A stretch of 64,000 nt of DNA. Origin: Oscillospiraceae bacterium NTUH-002-81. Its GTDB lineage: Bacteria; Bacillota; Clostridia; Lachnospirales; Lachnospiraceae. The stretch covers positions 1,154,501 to 1,218,500 of the forward strand of contig CP136052.1 of assembly GCA_032620915.1 (NCBI GenBank), written 5' to 3'. This document shows, piece after piece, positions 54,654 to 64,000 of this stretch. The notes below the pieces were generated by a model. That model was not told the DNA's origin. It did no database searches and was given only the letters and a program-made list of their open reading frames with translations. The position numbers and the translations under genes were made by a program. Position 1 is the first letter of the stretch. Each line of letters starts with the position of its first letter.

Positions 54654-54682
54654 TTTACATTTTGCACAAAAGCGCATATAAT
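54654..54682 (+). promoter_or_regulatory. Promoter of the NCS2-like permease
   Basis: TTTACA (54654-54659) and TATAAT (54677-54682), 17-base spacer. The AT-rich region upstream (54503-54650) holds no gene that I can see. Confidence 0.7.
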
Positions 54683-54744
54683 GAAACTGGGAAATGGAAG
54701 ACGGATATTTCGCAAATGGTTAAACAAACAGAGGAGGGAAGCTT

Positions 54745-56214
54745 ATGAGCGAAATGAATATGAAGTCTACAGCTGCCGTGAAAGAACCGGAAGGTTTCAA
54801 CCAGGGAAAATTTCCACTGAAGAAGCGTGAACTGGGTGGCATGCAGCCGTACATACCGCTGGGACCTTTCCAGCTCCGCCTGCCACTGATTCACCACCGC
54901 TGGTCCTGGACAGAGATGGCCGCCGCCATGTTTCTTGGCGTTGCCTGCCTGGGTGCCGGAACAGCGACAACCATGACCACATTTGGTCTGGACGAAGCGG
55001 CGAATATTGCAGCACTGGGCCTGACGGAAAATGGTGCTTTTCTGATGAGCCTGACCTTCGGTGTGCTGAATGCCATCTGCTATTATCTGCCGTCGTTGCT
55101 CGGTGACCCGGTTGTGCCCGGGTGGATCACACCGGCACTGCCGCTGACACTGAATTATCTGAGTGCCTATGCGCTTCCGGATTATGCCACCGGTGAAGTC
55201 GACCGGATATATGCGATGATTGCCCTGCAGATGCTGGTAGCCTTAAGCTTCCTGATCATGGGAGCTACCGGTCTGGGAAGAAAGTTGGTAGATGCGGTGC
55301 CGACTTCCATCAAAGCCGGAATCGTTCTCGGTGCCGGTGTTACGGCCGGTATGAATGTATTTTCCGCCCGTATGCCGAAAGCGCCGATTACGGTCGTGAT
55401 CGCGGTACTGATGTCCTATTTCTTCCTGTTCAACCCGACATTTGCCCGGGCAGCACAGAAGAACAAATGGCTGAACCTTTTACGGAATCAGGGCGTTGTG
55501 CCTGCACAGGTATTCGCAATCGTACTTGCACCGTTCCTGATCCGGGAAATTGCGGTTCCTCAGATTCAGTGGGGGCTTACGCCGTTATCCTTTGGATTTG
55601 TATTGGAGCATTTTACCATATTTGGACTGGGATTCCCGGCAGCAAAATTCTTTGTTTCCGCAATCCCCATGGCACTGACCGTTTACATTATTGCATTCTC
55701 TGACTTCGTTCTGGCAAAGGAGGTTGTAACCGAGGCAACGGCAACCCGGCCGGATGAGACGGTTATCTTCGATGCAGGCCGTTCCAATCTGGTAAGCTTT
55801 CTCCGTAATGGGATCATGTCACTGTTTGCACCATGGGTGCCGCTGTGCGGTCCTCTGTGGGCATCCGGCCTGCTGACGATCACCGAACGCTATAAGAGAG
55901 GCTACAAGACGATGAACAGCTACTGGGATGGTGTGTGTACCTTCCGTGCGGCAACCGTTATTTCCGTACTGATCCTTCCGCTGGTGACCCTGATTCGTCC
56001 GGCATTTGCCATTTTCTTTGGTATCACGATGGGCGTTCAGGCATTTGCCTGCGGCAATATCGGTATGAGAATGTGTACCACTGCAAATGAGCGCGGGATT
56101 GCCTGCATCATTGCGGCAGCGCTTACCTTCTATACGCCGGGTTGGGCACTGCTGATCGGTATCATCGTGTGGATCGTAGTAGAGGGCAGCGAATTGTTTG
56201 CAAAGAAAGCATAG
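54745..56214 (+). CDS. NCS2-like membrane permease of unknown substrate
   Basis: 489 residues, about 12-13 hydrophobic segments. VPTSIKAGIVLGAGVTAGMN resembles the helix-8 region of NCS2/AzgA nucleobase carriers, and GDPVVPGWITPALPLTLNY the substrate-binding half-helix; but overall similarity is remote, and the 50-residue N-terminus is polar. It may carry a purine, a pyrimidine or an organic anion. AGGAGGGAAGC lies before the ATG. Own promoter and a strong terminator, so a single-gene unit. The TetR gene after it reads the other way. Confidence 0.65.
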   Translation: MSEMNMKSTAAVKEPEGFNQGKFPLKKRELGGMQPYIPLGPFQLRLPLIHHRWSWTEMAAAMFLGVACLGAGTATTMTTFGLDEAANIAALGLTENGAFLMSLTFGVLNAICYYLPSLLGDPVVPGWITPALPLTLNYLSAYALPDYATGEVDRIYAMIALQMLVALSFLIMGATGLGRKLVDAVPTSIKAGIVLGAGVTAGMNVFSARMPKAPITVVIAVLMSYFFLFNPTFARAAQKNKWLNLLRNQGVVPAQVFAIVLAPFLIREIAVPQIQWGLTPLSFGFVLEHFTIFGLGFPAAKFFVSAIPMALTVYIIAFSDFVLAKEVVTEATATRPDETVIFDAGRSNLVSFLRNGIMSLFAPWVPLCGPLWASGLLTITERYKRGYKTMNSYWDGVCTFRAATVISVLILPLVTLIRPAFAIFFGITMGVQAFACGNIGMRMCTTANERGIACIIAAALTFYTPGWALLIGIIVWIVVEGSELFAKKA

Positions 56215-56272
56215 AGAAGAAACAGAAAAGAAACTCCATCCGAAAGCGGATAGGCTTGGATGAGCGAAAAGC

Positions 56273-56319
56273 AAAGGGGAAGGCACTGCTGTTTTTGACA
56301 GGCAGTGCCTTCCCCTTTT
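56273..56319. terminator. Strong terminator between permease and TetR gene
   Basis: Perfect 17-base stem AAAGGGGAAGGCACTGC / GCAGTGCCTTCCCCTTT with a 12-base loop; A- and T-tracts at the ends allow use in both directions. Confidence 0.92.
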
Positions 56320-56364
56320 GGCAGAACATTCCCAGGCAGATCTGCGGGATGGTCAGTATGTGGG

Positions 56365-56931
56365 TCAGCTCCGTTCCCGTGCTCCCAGCAGCTGATCCGC
56401 CATCAGGGAAAGCTCATGGGCAGATGGCTCCCAGCCATTGAGGCGCCACGTCTGGATGAGGCCAATATAACCGGACACGATAAACGAAAAATAATATTCA
56501 AAATAGAGGGTATCGCGGAAGCGGAGCTTCCACAGGGAGTATGTCCGTCTGCGCAGCAGGTCCTTCAGTCGGTTGATGAATGTCAGATCTCCGTTGGGGC
56601 CAAGAAGTGCATCAGCGATATCTTTATTATCCAGAAGAAACTGAAACATATTCTCCGATAATCTGGCCACACTGCCTGTGCTGTCGGGGGCAGGCGGTGT
56701 CTTGTCCAGCAATTCGTTAAAATCAGCGAACCACTCGTCCTCCAGCTGTTCTAACATGTCGTAAATATCCCGGTAGTGGAGGTAAAAGGTCCCCCGGTTG
56801 ATGTCTGCCAGATCAGTCAGTTCCTTGACAGAAATATCTTTGATGGGCTTTTCCTTCATGAGTGAGGTAAGGCTTTCCAGAAGAAGCCGTTTCGTTCGCC
56901 TGACCCGCCGGTCTGTCTTGTTTTCCGCCAT
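56365..56931 (-). CDS. TetR family transcriptional regulator
   Basis: 188 residues. N-terminal HTH: RRTKRLLLESLTSLMKEKPI, DISVKELTDLADINRGTFYLHY is the classic TetR recognition region (read in two parts). The C-terminal domain is of the TetR_C_7-like type found in Firmicutes. I use the Met at 56931, eight bases after AAGGA, rather than 56940, which abuts it. It is divergent from the DUF4956/CotH operon, which is the likely target together with its own gene. Confidence 0.88.
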   Translation of the reverse strand: MAENKTDRRVRRTKRLLLESLTSLMKEKPIKDISVKELTDLADINRGTFYLHYRDIYDMLEQLEDEWFADFNELLDKTPPAPDSTGSVARLSENMFQFLLDNKDIADALLGPNGDLTFINRLKDLLRRRTYSLWKLRFRDTLYFEYYFSFIVSGYIGLIQTWRLNGWEPSAHELSLMADQLLGARERS

Positions 56932-57090
56932 TATGTTCATCCTTTCCTTAAAAAGTATTAAACAAATAAATCAGTGAGTAATTAAACAAAATATAAAAAG
57001 ATGTTAAATATCACACAGAAAAAAACAAACTGCTTATTGAAATTCTAACATATATTTTACATAATAGCGATAGAAAAATACAGAGATTGT

Positions 57091-57115
57091 TAAGTAAACA
57101 GACAACTGTTGCTTA
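57091..57115. promoter_or_regulatory. Candidate TetR operator before DUF4956
   Basis: Interrupted palindrome TAAGTAAACAG-acaa-CTGTTGCTTA, 24 bases before the DUF4956 start. Its place between two divergent genes and its size suit a TetR-family site. Confidence 0.4.
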
Positions 57116-57139
57116 TTTGACAAAGGAGAATCCCTCGCA

Positions 57140-57811
57140 ATGAGCTTTAAAAGTATTTTGAAAAAATCGCTGACCAGCGGCTTGTTACAGCAGAAGCTGT
57201 CTGTACCGGAACTGATTGTGACGCTGCTGGTGACGGTGTTTTTTGCTGTTTATATTCTGATCCTGTATCGGAAAATGACAAAATCCACCTTTTATTCCCG
57301 GACGTTCGGCATTTCCCTGGTGATGCTGTCGGTGGTCACCGCAGGTATGATACTTTCCATGCAGGCGAATTTTGTTATTACCTTTGGTATGCTGGGATCT
57401 CTGTCACTGATCCGGTTCCGGACATCAGTAAAGGGGACGGTGGATCAGATCTTTATTTTCTGGAGCGTGAGTGTGGGGCTTCTGTGTGGGGCATCCTGCT
57501 ATGGTGTGGCGCTGGCGGAGGCCGTGATCCTGACGGCAATATTATTTTTACTGCCCCGGACAAAAGAGCCGCGAAGAAATGTACTGCTGCAGCTGGAGAT
57601 GGACTGTCAGGAGGCGGAAGAGCCGGTGCTGGCACTGGCAAAAGAATATGATAAAAAGGCACAGATCCGCGGGCGGAATCAGGGACAGGGCTTTCGGGAG
57701 CTGCTGATCCGTATGAATATCGGAAATGCGGACAGAGAAGCGCTTCTTGCCCGTCTCAATGGTGACGGACAGGTGCGGACAGCATTTTTTACTGATGGAG
57801 ACGGGAAATAA
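57140..57811 (+). CDS. DUF4956 family membrane protein
   Basis: 223 residues. Four hydrophobic segments in residues 25-140 with the family motif FGMLGSLSLIRFRTSVKGT, then a soluble C-terminal domain. DUF4956 proteins often sit beside CotH-like kinases and VTC-type polyphosphate polymerase domain proteins; the CotH-like gene indeed follows 30 bases downstream, before being cut. Role unknown, possibly in polymer synthesis or export. ACAAAGGAGAA precedes the ATG. Confidence 0.85.
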   Translation: MSFKSILKKSLTSGLLQQKLSVPELIVTLLVTVFFAVYILILYRKMTKSTFYSRTFGISLVMLSVVTAGMILSMQANFVITFGMLGSLSLIRFRTSVKGTVDQIFIFWSVSVGLLCGASCYGVALAEAVILTAILFLLPRTKEPRRNVLLQLEMDCQEAEEPVLALAKEYDKKAQIRGRNQGQGFRELLIRMNIGNADREALLARLNGDGQVRTAFFTDGDGK

Positions 57812-57841
57812 CGGGCAGATGATAAGGAGGAACCCTCATTC

Positions 57842-58446
57842 ATGTATGGTGGAAATATTCGCAGATGGGTCAAGCGGGGGATTCTTTTGGGGGGTGGCGT
57901 GCTGCTCCTGGGAATTGCAAAGAGAAGCACTGCCTGGGCAGAACAAAAGCAGCAGGAGGTGCGGATGTTCGGGTTGTACTGGGAGGGAGAAATCCTTCCG
58001 TACCGCCGGGACAGCCGCACTTTTTATCTGCCGCTGACCGAAGAAATGAAGGAAACAGGTGTCAAAAAAGCCGGCTTTGCGGACTGTAACGGTGAGCCGG
58101 TGTCCTTTGTCCGGCTGCCGGAGACGGAAGAACTGGAGACGGCAGCTGCAGAAGGGACAGCCTATCCGTTCTCTTTTTCGGAGGGCGGAACCCCCTGTTT
58201 TCTGGTATTTACGGACATGCCCATGCTTTCTGTGGAGGAAACAGGAGCGGGAGACGGGGACTATACGCCGGTGAAGGTGACGCTGTTTTCCGGAATGTTT
58301 TCTGATGGTGCGGTGATACATACAGAAGGACGGATCAAGGTGCGGGGTGCACTGAGTACGCATTTTCCCAAGGTGGGATACTGTCTGAAGCTGGAAATGA
58401 TGGACGAATTCGGCAACCGGAAGAAAAATCCCCTGTCGTTTCTGGT
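57842..58446 (+). pseudogene. CotH-like protein, 5' part, cut by the transposon
   Basis: About 200 residues remain: an N-terminal membrane segment (ILLGGGVLLLGIAKR), a beta-rich region, and the start of a CotH domain (IKVRGALSTHFPKVGYCLKL, equivalent to the RGNSS..PKKSYRLK motif). At NPLSFL the similarity to CotH stops and the frame runs into element DNA, ending at 58540. The kinase catalytic residues would lie in the missing C-terminal part, so the gene is inactive. The 3' part should be found beyond the right end of the element, outside this window. ATAAGGAGGAAC precedes the ATG. Confidence 0.8.
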
Positions 58447-58452
58447 GATATA

Positions 58453-60417
<1,965 letters not shown>

Positions 60418-60443
60418 TCATCACGAAGCAAAGGAGAATGAAT

Positions 60444-60797
60444 ATGAGTAAGTTGACTTACATTCGTTGTGGAGATTATGATATACCCAACCTAAAACTT
60501 TCTGAACAGCCGGAAACTTCTATCGGCAAGTACGGCAGAATGCGAAAATCCTACCTAAAGGAACATCGCCCCATTCTCTATAACCATCTGCTGATGAGCG
60601 AGAAGCTGTATCCACACCTGTTAGAGATTGAGCGGACAGCACAGGGGCGTGTGGAAACCATGTTGCCCCGCATGATGGAGGCGGCGGACGTCATTGAGGA
60701 ACTGAAAGCCCGTGACCCCATGCGCTGGGTGGGCCTGATGAACACGCTGAAAGCGCAGGCGGAGGAAATTGTGCTGACAGAGCTGATTTATCAATAA
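60444..60797 (+). CDS. tnpV: TnpV, transposon-encoded protein
   Basis: 117 residues matching the TnpV family found in Tn4451-like elements (IGKYGRMRKSYLKEHRPILY, MRWVGLMNTLKAQAEEIVL). Thought to assist excision or act as an accessory factor; its exact role is not settled. I start at 60444 because the ATG at 60438 is only one base after AAGGAG. It lies 26 bases after the recombinase and likely shares its transcript. Confidence 0.85.
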   Translation: MSKLTYIRCGDYDIPNLKLSEQPETSIGKYGRMRKSYLKEHRPILYNHLLMSEKLYPHLLEIERTAQGRVETMLPRMMEAADVIEELKARDPMRWVGLMNTLKAQAEEIVLTELIYQ

Positions 60798-60971
60798 TTT
60801 TGCAAGCGGAGGCTGCTACTTGCGGCCTCTGTTTGTTTTGCAATTCCGCCACATCTTTTCCTTGAACTTTTATCCTAAATGAAATATAAAGAATATGTCG
60901 TCAGAGGTTGACGAGAGCAAAAAAACAATTTAACATATAATTAGTTACCGCTAACCAAAAAGGAGGAAGAT

Positions 60972-61926
60972 ATGAGTGAAAGAGTTACATGGAACAGAAT
61001 GGTACGGTGAATATGCTACGCTAACTGATGAACATGATGATTATGTTCAAATCGAATATAAATGTAATGGAACAGGTCGTCTCTATGACTACACTCTTTT
61101 CCCTGGTATTGACTTAATTTTTATGGATTTTAACTGCTCAGATACATTCCATGAGCCTATTCCTAATAAGAATATCATCGAAATCCGTCATTACCAAAAA
61201 GGACGCGTTGAGTTTGAGCTAAGAAATAATAAAGTTTTCCACATGAAAGAGGGAGAATTTTGCATCAATGCCCTTGCTAATATTCCTGCGGCCTATTCCT
61301 TTCCCTTTGGATATAGTGTAGGACTAAGCTGTGTGATTGATAAGGATTCTGTCGATGTGGAAACACAACAGATTTTTTCGTACTACAACATTGATGTTCT
61401 AAATCTCGGACGAGAATTGGAATTAGAAAAAAAGTGGTTTTTATGTCGGACACCACAGCGGTTGTTACATATCTTTGAAGAATTGTATGCTGCAAAAGGT
61501 GTTGAAGAGCGAGATTATTTCCGTATCAAATTATTGGAACTATTTTACCATATCAAACAGCTGCGGATTGAAGATCAGTATGAGGCAACGTATTATGCCA
61601 AAGAACAAATTGAAATCATCAAACGCATCCGCCAACAGCTCATAGAAAACCTCGACAAAAAAATATCCATAGAAGAACTTTTGCGAAAGGAGCCAATGAG
61701 CAAGGTCACATTTCAAGCTATTTTCAAACAGATTTATGGCGATACGCCCTATGCACATATCAAAAAGTATAAAATGAATCTTGCGGCTGTTTATTTGCAG
61801 AAAACAGATCAATCAATCACGCAAATAGCCGGTGAACTTGGATATTCAAATATTAGTAAATTTGCGCGAGCCTTTCAAGAAGTGTTTGGAATGCTTCCAA
61901 AGGATTACCGTAAAGCAAAAAAGTGA
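60972..61926 (+). CDS. AraC family transcriptional regulator
   Basis: About 316 residues: an N-terminal sensing domain and a C-terminal double helix-turn-helix (ISIEELLRKEPMSKVTFQAI ... ITQIAGELGYSNISKFARAF). It is of the type (YbtA-like in layout) that often controls metallophore or ECF uptake genes. The start is unclear: an ATG at 60972 with AGGAGG upstream is out of frame unless one A of 60979-60981 is dropped (giving MSEELHGTEW), while a GTG at 60976 is in frame (MKELHGTEW) at an acceptable distance. A motif GTTAccgcTAAC at 60944-60955 lies upstream and recurs before the S component gene. AT-rich. Confidence 0.88.
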
Positions 61927-61994
61927 TTTAACTTTTGGGCTGTTTTCTTGATTTACTTTTCCCTTTGGAGTAGTTAGAGACTGCAAACCGGTGT

Positions 61995-62038
61995 AAAATG
62001 ACAGTGTAGTTAGTTATTGCTAACTACACTGTCATTTT
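61995..62038. promoter_or_regulatory. Perfect 19-base inverted repeat with AraC-type motif
   Basis: AAAATGACAGTGTAGTTAG and its exact inverse CTAACTACACTGTCATTTT with loop TTATTG. At its centre, TAGTTATTGCTAAC (62011-62024) matches TAGTTACCGCTAAC (60942-60955) before the AraC gene at 12 of 14 bases. It may serve as terminator for the AraC gene, operator for the ECF genes, or both; the RBS of the S gene starts seven bases later. Confidence 0.7.
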
Positions 62039-62058
62039 ATTTTAAGGAGGTTTCAAAA

Positions 62059-62670
62059 ATGGAACAAACGGTAAAGAAAAAAATTGGCGTTCGAGATATT
62101 ATGACGATTGCCGCAATGATGGTCATCAATTTTGCAATTGCAATGGTGATTGGTATGGTTACATTGCCTTTCCCAGCAGTATATTTATACGGCTCTGCTG
62201 GTATTGATGCCTTTATTGGAGCAACATTTTATTTGGTTGCGGCAAATCGCATTAACAAACACGGATTGTTGTTTGCTTGGGCTACGGTTTATGGACTAAT
62301 CCAAGGTGTTATGGGTTATATGTTCTTGGTTCCCTATTTCTTGATTGTAGCCCTCATTGCCGAGTTATGCATGGTTGGCAAGAATACATACCGAAGTGCA
62401 GTTCGCAACCGAATTGGCTGGATGGTCAACTCAATCGGAAATTTTGTAGGCTGTGCCGTACCGCTGTGGTGGTCTTGGGACAGCTATCAGGAAATGGCAG
62501 CAAGTAGTGGCTTTGATGCAAATACTTTGAATATGCAGTTTTCTATGGTAACTTCTCCAGCACTGATGCTTCTGGGTGTTGTCATTACTGCGGTTCTTGC
62601 AATTCTCGGTACATTGTTCGGCCAGCGCCTGCTCAGAAAGCATTTCCAAAAAGCTGGCATTGTAGGATGA
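62059..62670 (+). CDS. ECF transporter S component, MptD/Trep_Strep family
   Basis: 203 residues with five or six membrane segments (DIMTIAAMMVINFAIAMVIG, AGIDAFIGATFYLVAANRI, VMGYMFLVPYFLIVALIAEL and others). It matches the putative S components called MptD/Trep_Strep (PF09605), which bind the substrate in energy-coupling factor uptake systems. Substrate unknown; related loci with AraC regulators are often tied to metallophores, which is inference. Start at 62059 follows AAGGAGG. The stop overlaps the T component start (ATGATGG region). AT-rich compared with host genes. Confidence 0.82.
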   Translation: MEQTVKKKIGVRDIMTIAAMMVINFAIAMVIGMVTLPFPAVYLYGSAGIDAFIGATFYLVAANRINKHGLLFAWATVYGLIQGVMGYMFLVPYFLIVALIAELCMVGKNTYRSAVRNRIGWMVNSIGNFVGCAVPLWWSWDSYQEMAASSGFDANTLNMQFSMVTSPALMLLGVVITAVLAILGTLFGQRLLRKHFQKAGIVG

Positions 62671-63369
62671 TGGCCGGAGAAAAAAAGCAAAGGCGGATTG
62701 ACCAGATTGACGGGCGCACAGTTCTTCTCCTGACACTGTGCGCCTGCCTTGTGACTTTCTTGACGACAAGCTTTTTGGGGACATGGGATTTTTACCTTTT
62801 GCATTTTTTTAATTCTGTGCTGGTTTGGCTTATATAAACAGGCTCTGGGATGCTTTGTGGTCTATCTGGTGGCGATTGTATGGCTGATGATCGAGACAAA
62901 GTATCAAATCAGCATCCCCTCTCCGCTGTTACTCAGTATGATTTACAAGCTGTTACTGCCCGCTATGCCAGCCTATCTTCTGGCGAAAATCCCGTCCGGG
63001 AAGCTGACAGCCAGCTTGAGGAAAATGCCGATCCCCACCCGTATCATGCTTGTTTTGATCGTCATGCTCCGCTTTGCTCCGACTGTGCTGCATGAATTTG
63101 GAGAAGTCAGGGAAGCCATGAAAATCCGTGGCTTCTTAAAATCGGTTGGCAATGTTTTGAGGCATCCAATGGACACATTGGAATACGCCATTGTTCCGAT
63201 GGTGTTCCGCTCCTTAAAGATCGCGGACGAGTTAGCCGCTTCTGCCATTGTCAGGGGAATTGAAAGCCCCTACAAGAAAGAAAGCTACTATGTCAGCCGG
63301 ATCGCTGCGCTGGATTACTTTTTGATTGTTGTCAGCGTGGGAGCTGCCGTGTGCTGCTGTCTTTTATAG
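62667..63369 (+). CDS. ECF transporter T component (EcfT), one frameshift
   Basis: Reconstructed 233 residues: membrane protein that couples the S component to the ATPases. N-terminal part starts MMAGEKKQRRIDQIDGRTVL; the C-terminal part has the coupling helices with the EcfT hallmark Ala-Arg-Gly-type motifs (REAMKIRGFLK and SAIVRGIESP). The frame breaks near the T7 run 62804-62810; with one T fewer the hydrophobic run continues as IFLILCWFGLYKQALGCFVV. Start overlaps the S gene stop. It forms an operon with the flanking S and A genes. Confidence 0.82.
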
Positions 63370-63379
63370 GAGGAATGGA

Positions 63380-64000
63380 ATGGGAAAAGAAATTATGATC
63401 CGTGACCTGACCTTTTCCTATGGCGGGAACGGAAATCAACTGGAACACATATCGTTAGACATTGCCGCTGGGGAGGTCATTGTTATGACCGGCCCATCAG
63501 GGAGCGGGAAAAAGCTCTTTGACGAGAGTGATTAACGGCCTGATCCCCTACTTTTACGAGGGGGAATTAAGCGGAGAGGTTTTTGTGGACGGAAAACCGC
63601 TGAAAGAGATTCCGTCCTGGGAGCGCGGCAAAATCGCAGGGAATGTATTTCAAGACCCCAGGAGCCAGTTTTTTGCCAATGAGGTAGCTGGTGAGATTGC
63701 TTTCGGCTGTGAGAACTATGGGTATTCCCATGAGGAAATTCGGAACCATGTTCACCGGGCAGCGGCAGACATCAAAATTCAGGACATTCTGGATCACAGT
63801 CTGCACAGCCTGTCTTATGGGATGCGCCAGAAAGTTGCGATTGCATCGGCAGAGGCGATTGACCCGGAAATCTATGTCATGGATGAACCGTCCGCCAATC
63901 TGGATATTGCATCTACCTACCGCTTTGCAGACATTATCCGCGCTTTGAAGCAGCAGGGAAAAACCATCATTATAGCGGAACACCGGCTTTACTATCTGAT
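63380..64000 (+). CDS. ECF transporter ATP-binding protein (EcfA), frameshifted, cut by window edge
   Basis: About 205 residues visible. ABC ATPase with Walker [18 protein letters not shown] (after correction), Q-loop VFQDPRSQFFANEV as in EcfA proteins, signature LSYGMRQK, Walker B IYVMDEPSANLDI and H-loop IIIAEHRLYYL. The frame breaks in the A5 run 63509-63513: with four A the P-loop is complete. ECF ATPases of this type are often double-length, with two ATPase domains in one chain; the second half would lie beyond the window. AGGAGGAATGG precedes the ATG. Confidence 0.85.

Overview
The window is a chromosomal segment of a Gram-positive anaerobe, most probably a gut Lachnospiraceae (Clostridia). 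The pointers are the order SCIFF peptide - SCIFF maturase - secDF - EFR1 - recJ - apt - relA/spoT - MBL hydrolase - hemZ - hisS - aspS, a two-gene SufC/SufB iron-sulphur system, meso-diaminopimelate dehydrogenase, DUF4317/DUF6110/EFR1 families, purine-rich Shine-Dalgarno sites and consensus sigma-A promoters with 17-base spacers. The genus cannot be fixed from the sequence alone.

Layout. 1-9.2 kb: DUF4317 protein (broken at the window edge), a metal P-type ATPase with two small partner proteins, a Tyr/Ser phosphatase, the sufCB pair, ddh, a YitT membrane protein, tRNA-Gly(CCC) and a cytidylate kinase-like protein. 9.2-15.4 kb: a Csp-like subtilase, a polar amino-acid ABC importer, a cold-shock protein and a secreted NlpC/P60 hydrolase. 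15.4-20.4 kb: a serine-recombinase remnant, membrane proteins, a DMT exporter, a radical SAM protein and an HDIG protein. 20.4-36.8 kb: the conserved block listed above, which links a ranthipeptide, protein export, DNA repair, purine salvage, the stringent response, haem and two tRNA synthetases. 37-44.3 kb: glyA, a MacB-like ABC system with a secreted CARDB-type partner, and a GDPD phosphodiesterase. 44.3-54.5 kb: LUD protein, PepF, nitroreductase, tRNA-Gly(GCC), a DacA-type carboxypeptidase, an AEC transporter, thyA-dfrA and unknown membrane proteins. 54.7-58.4 kb: an NCS2-like permease, a TetR regulator and the divergent DUF4956/CotH operon.

From about 58.45 kb to the right edge lies a Tn4451-type element that has cut the CotH gene. 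It carries a large serine recombinase with an in-frame amber codon, TnpV, an AraC regulator and an ECF transporter (S, T and A components) whose AraC gene and S gene share an operator-like motif.

Three things stand out. (1) Two families of dispersed, structured intergenic repeats with inverted ends (about 160 and 200 bases, four copies each) show compensatory changes in their hairpins; all four copies of the first end just upstream of a promoter-like sequence. (2) hemZ is fused in frame to an HD-GYP domain. (3) At least nine genes, several of them housekeeping genes, are each broken by one extra base (two in pepF), usually in a homopolymer, which looks more like consensus-sequence error than decay. 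Frameshifted genes are given below as single reconstructed genes.
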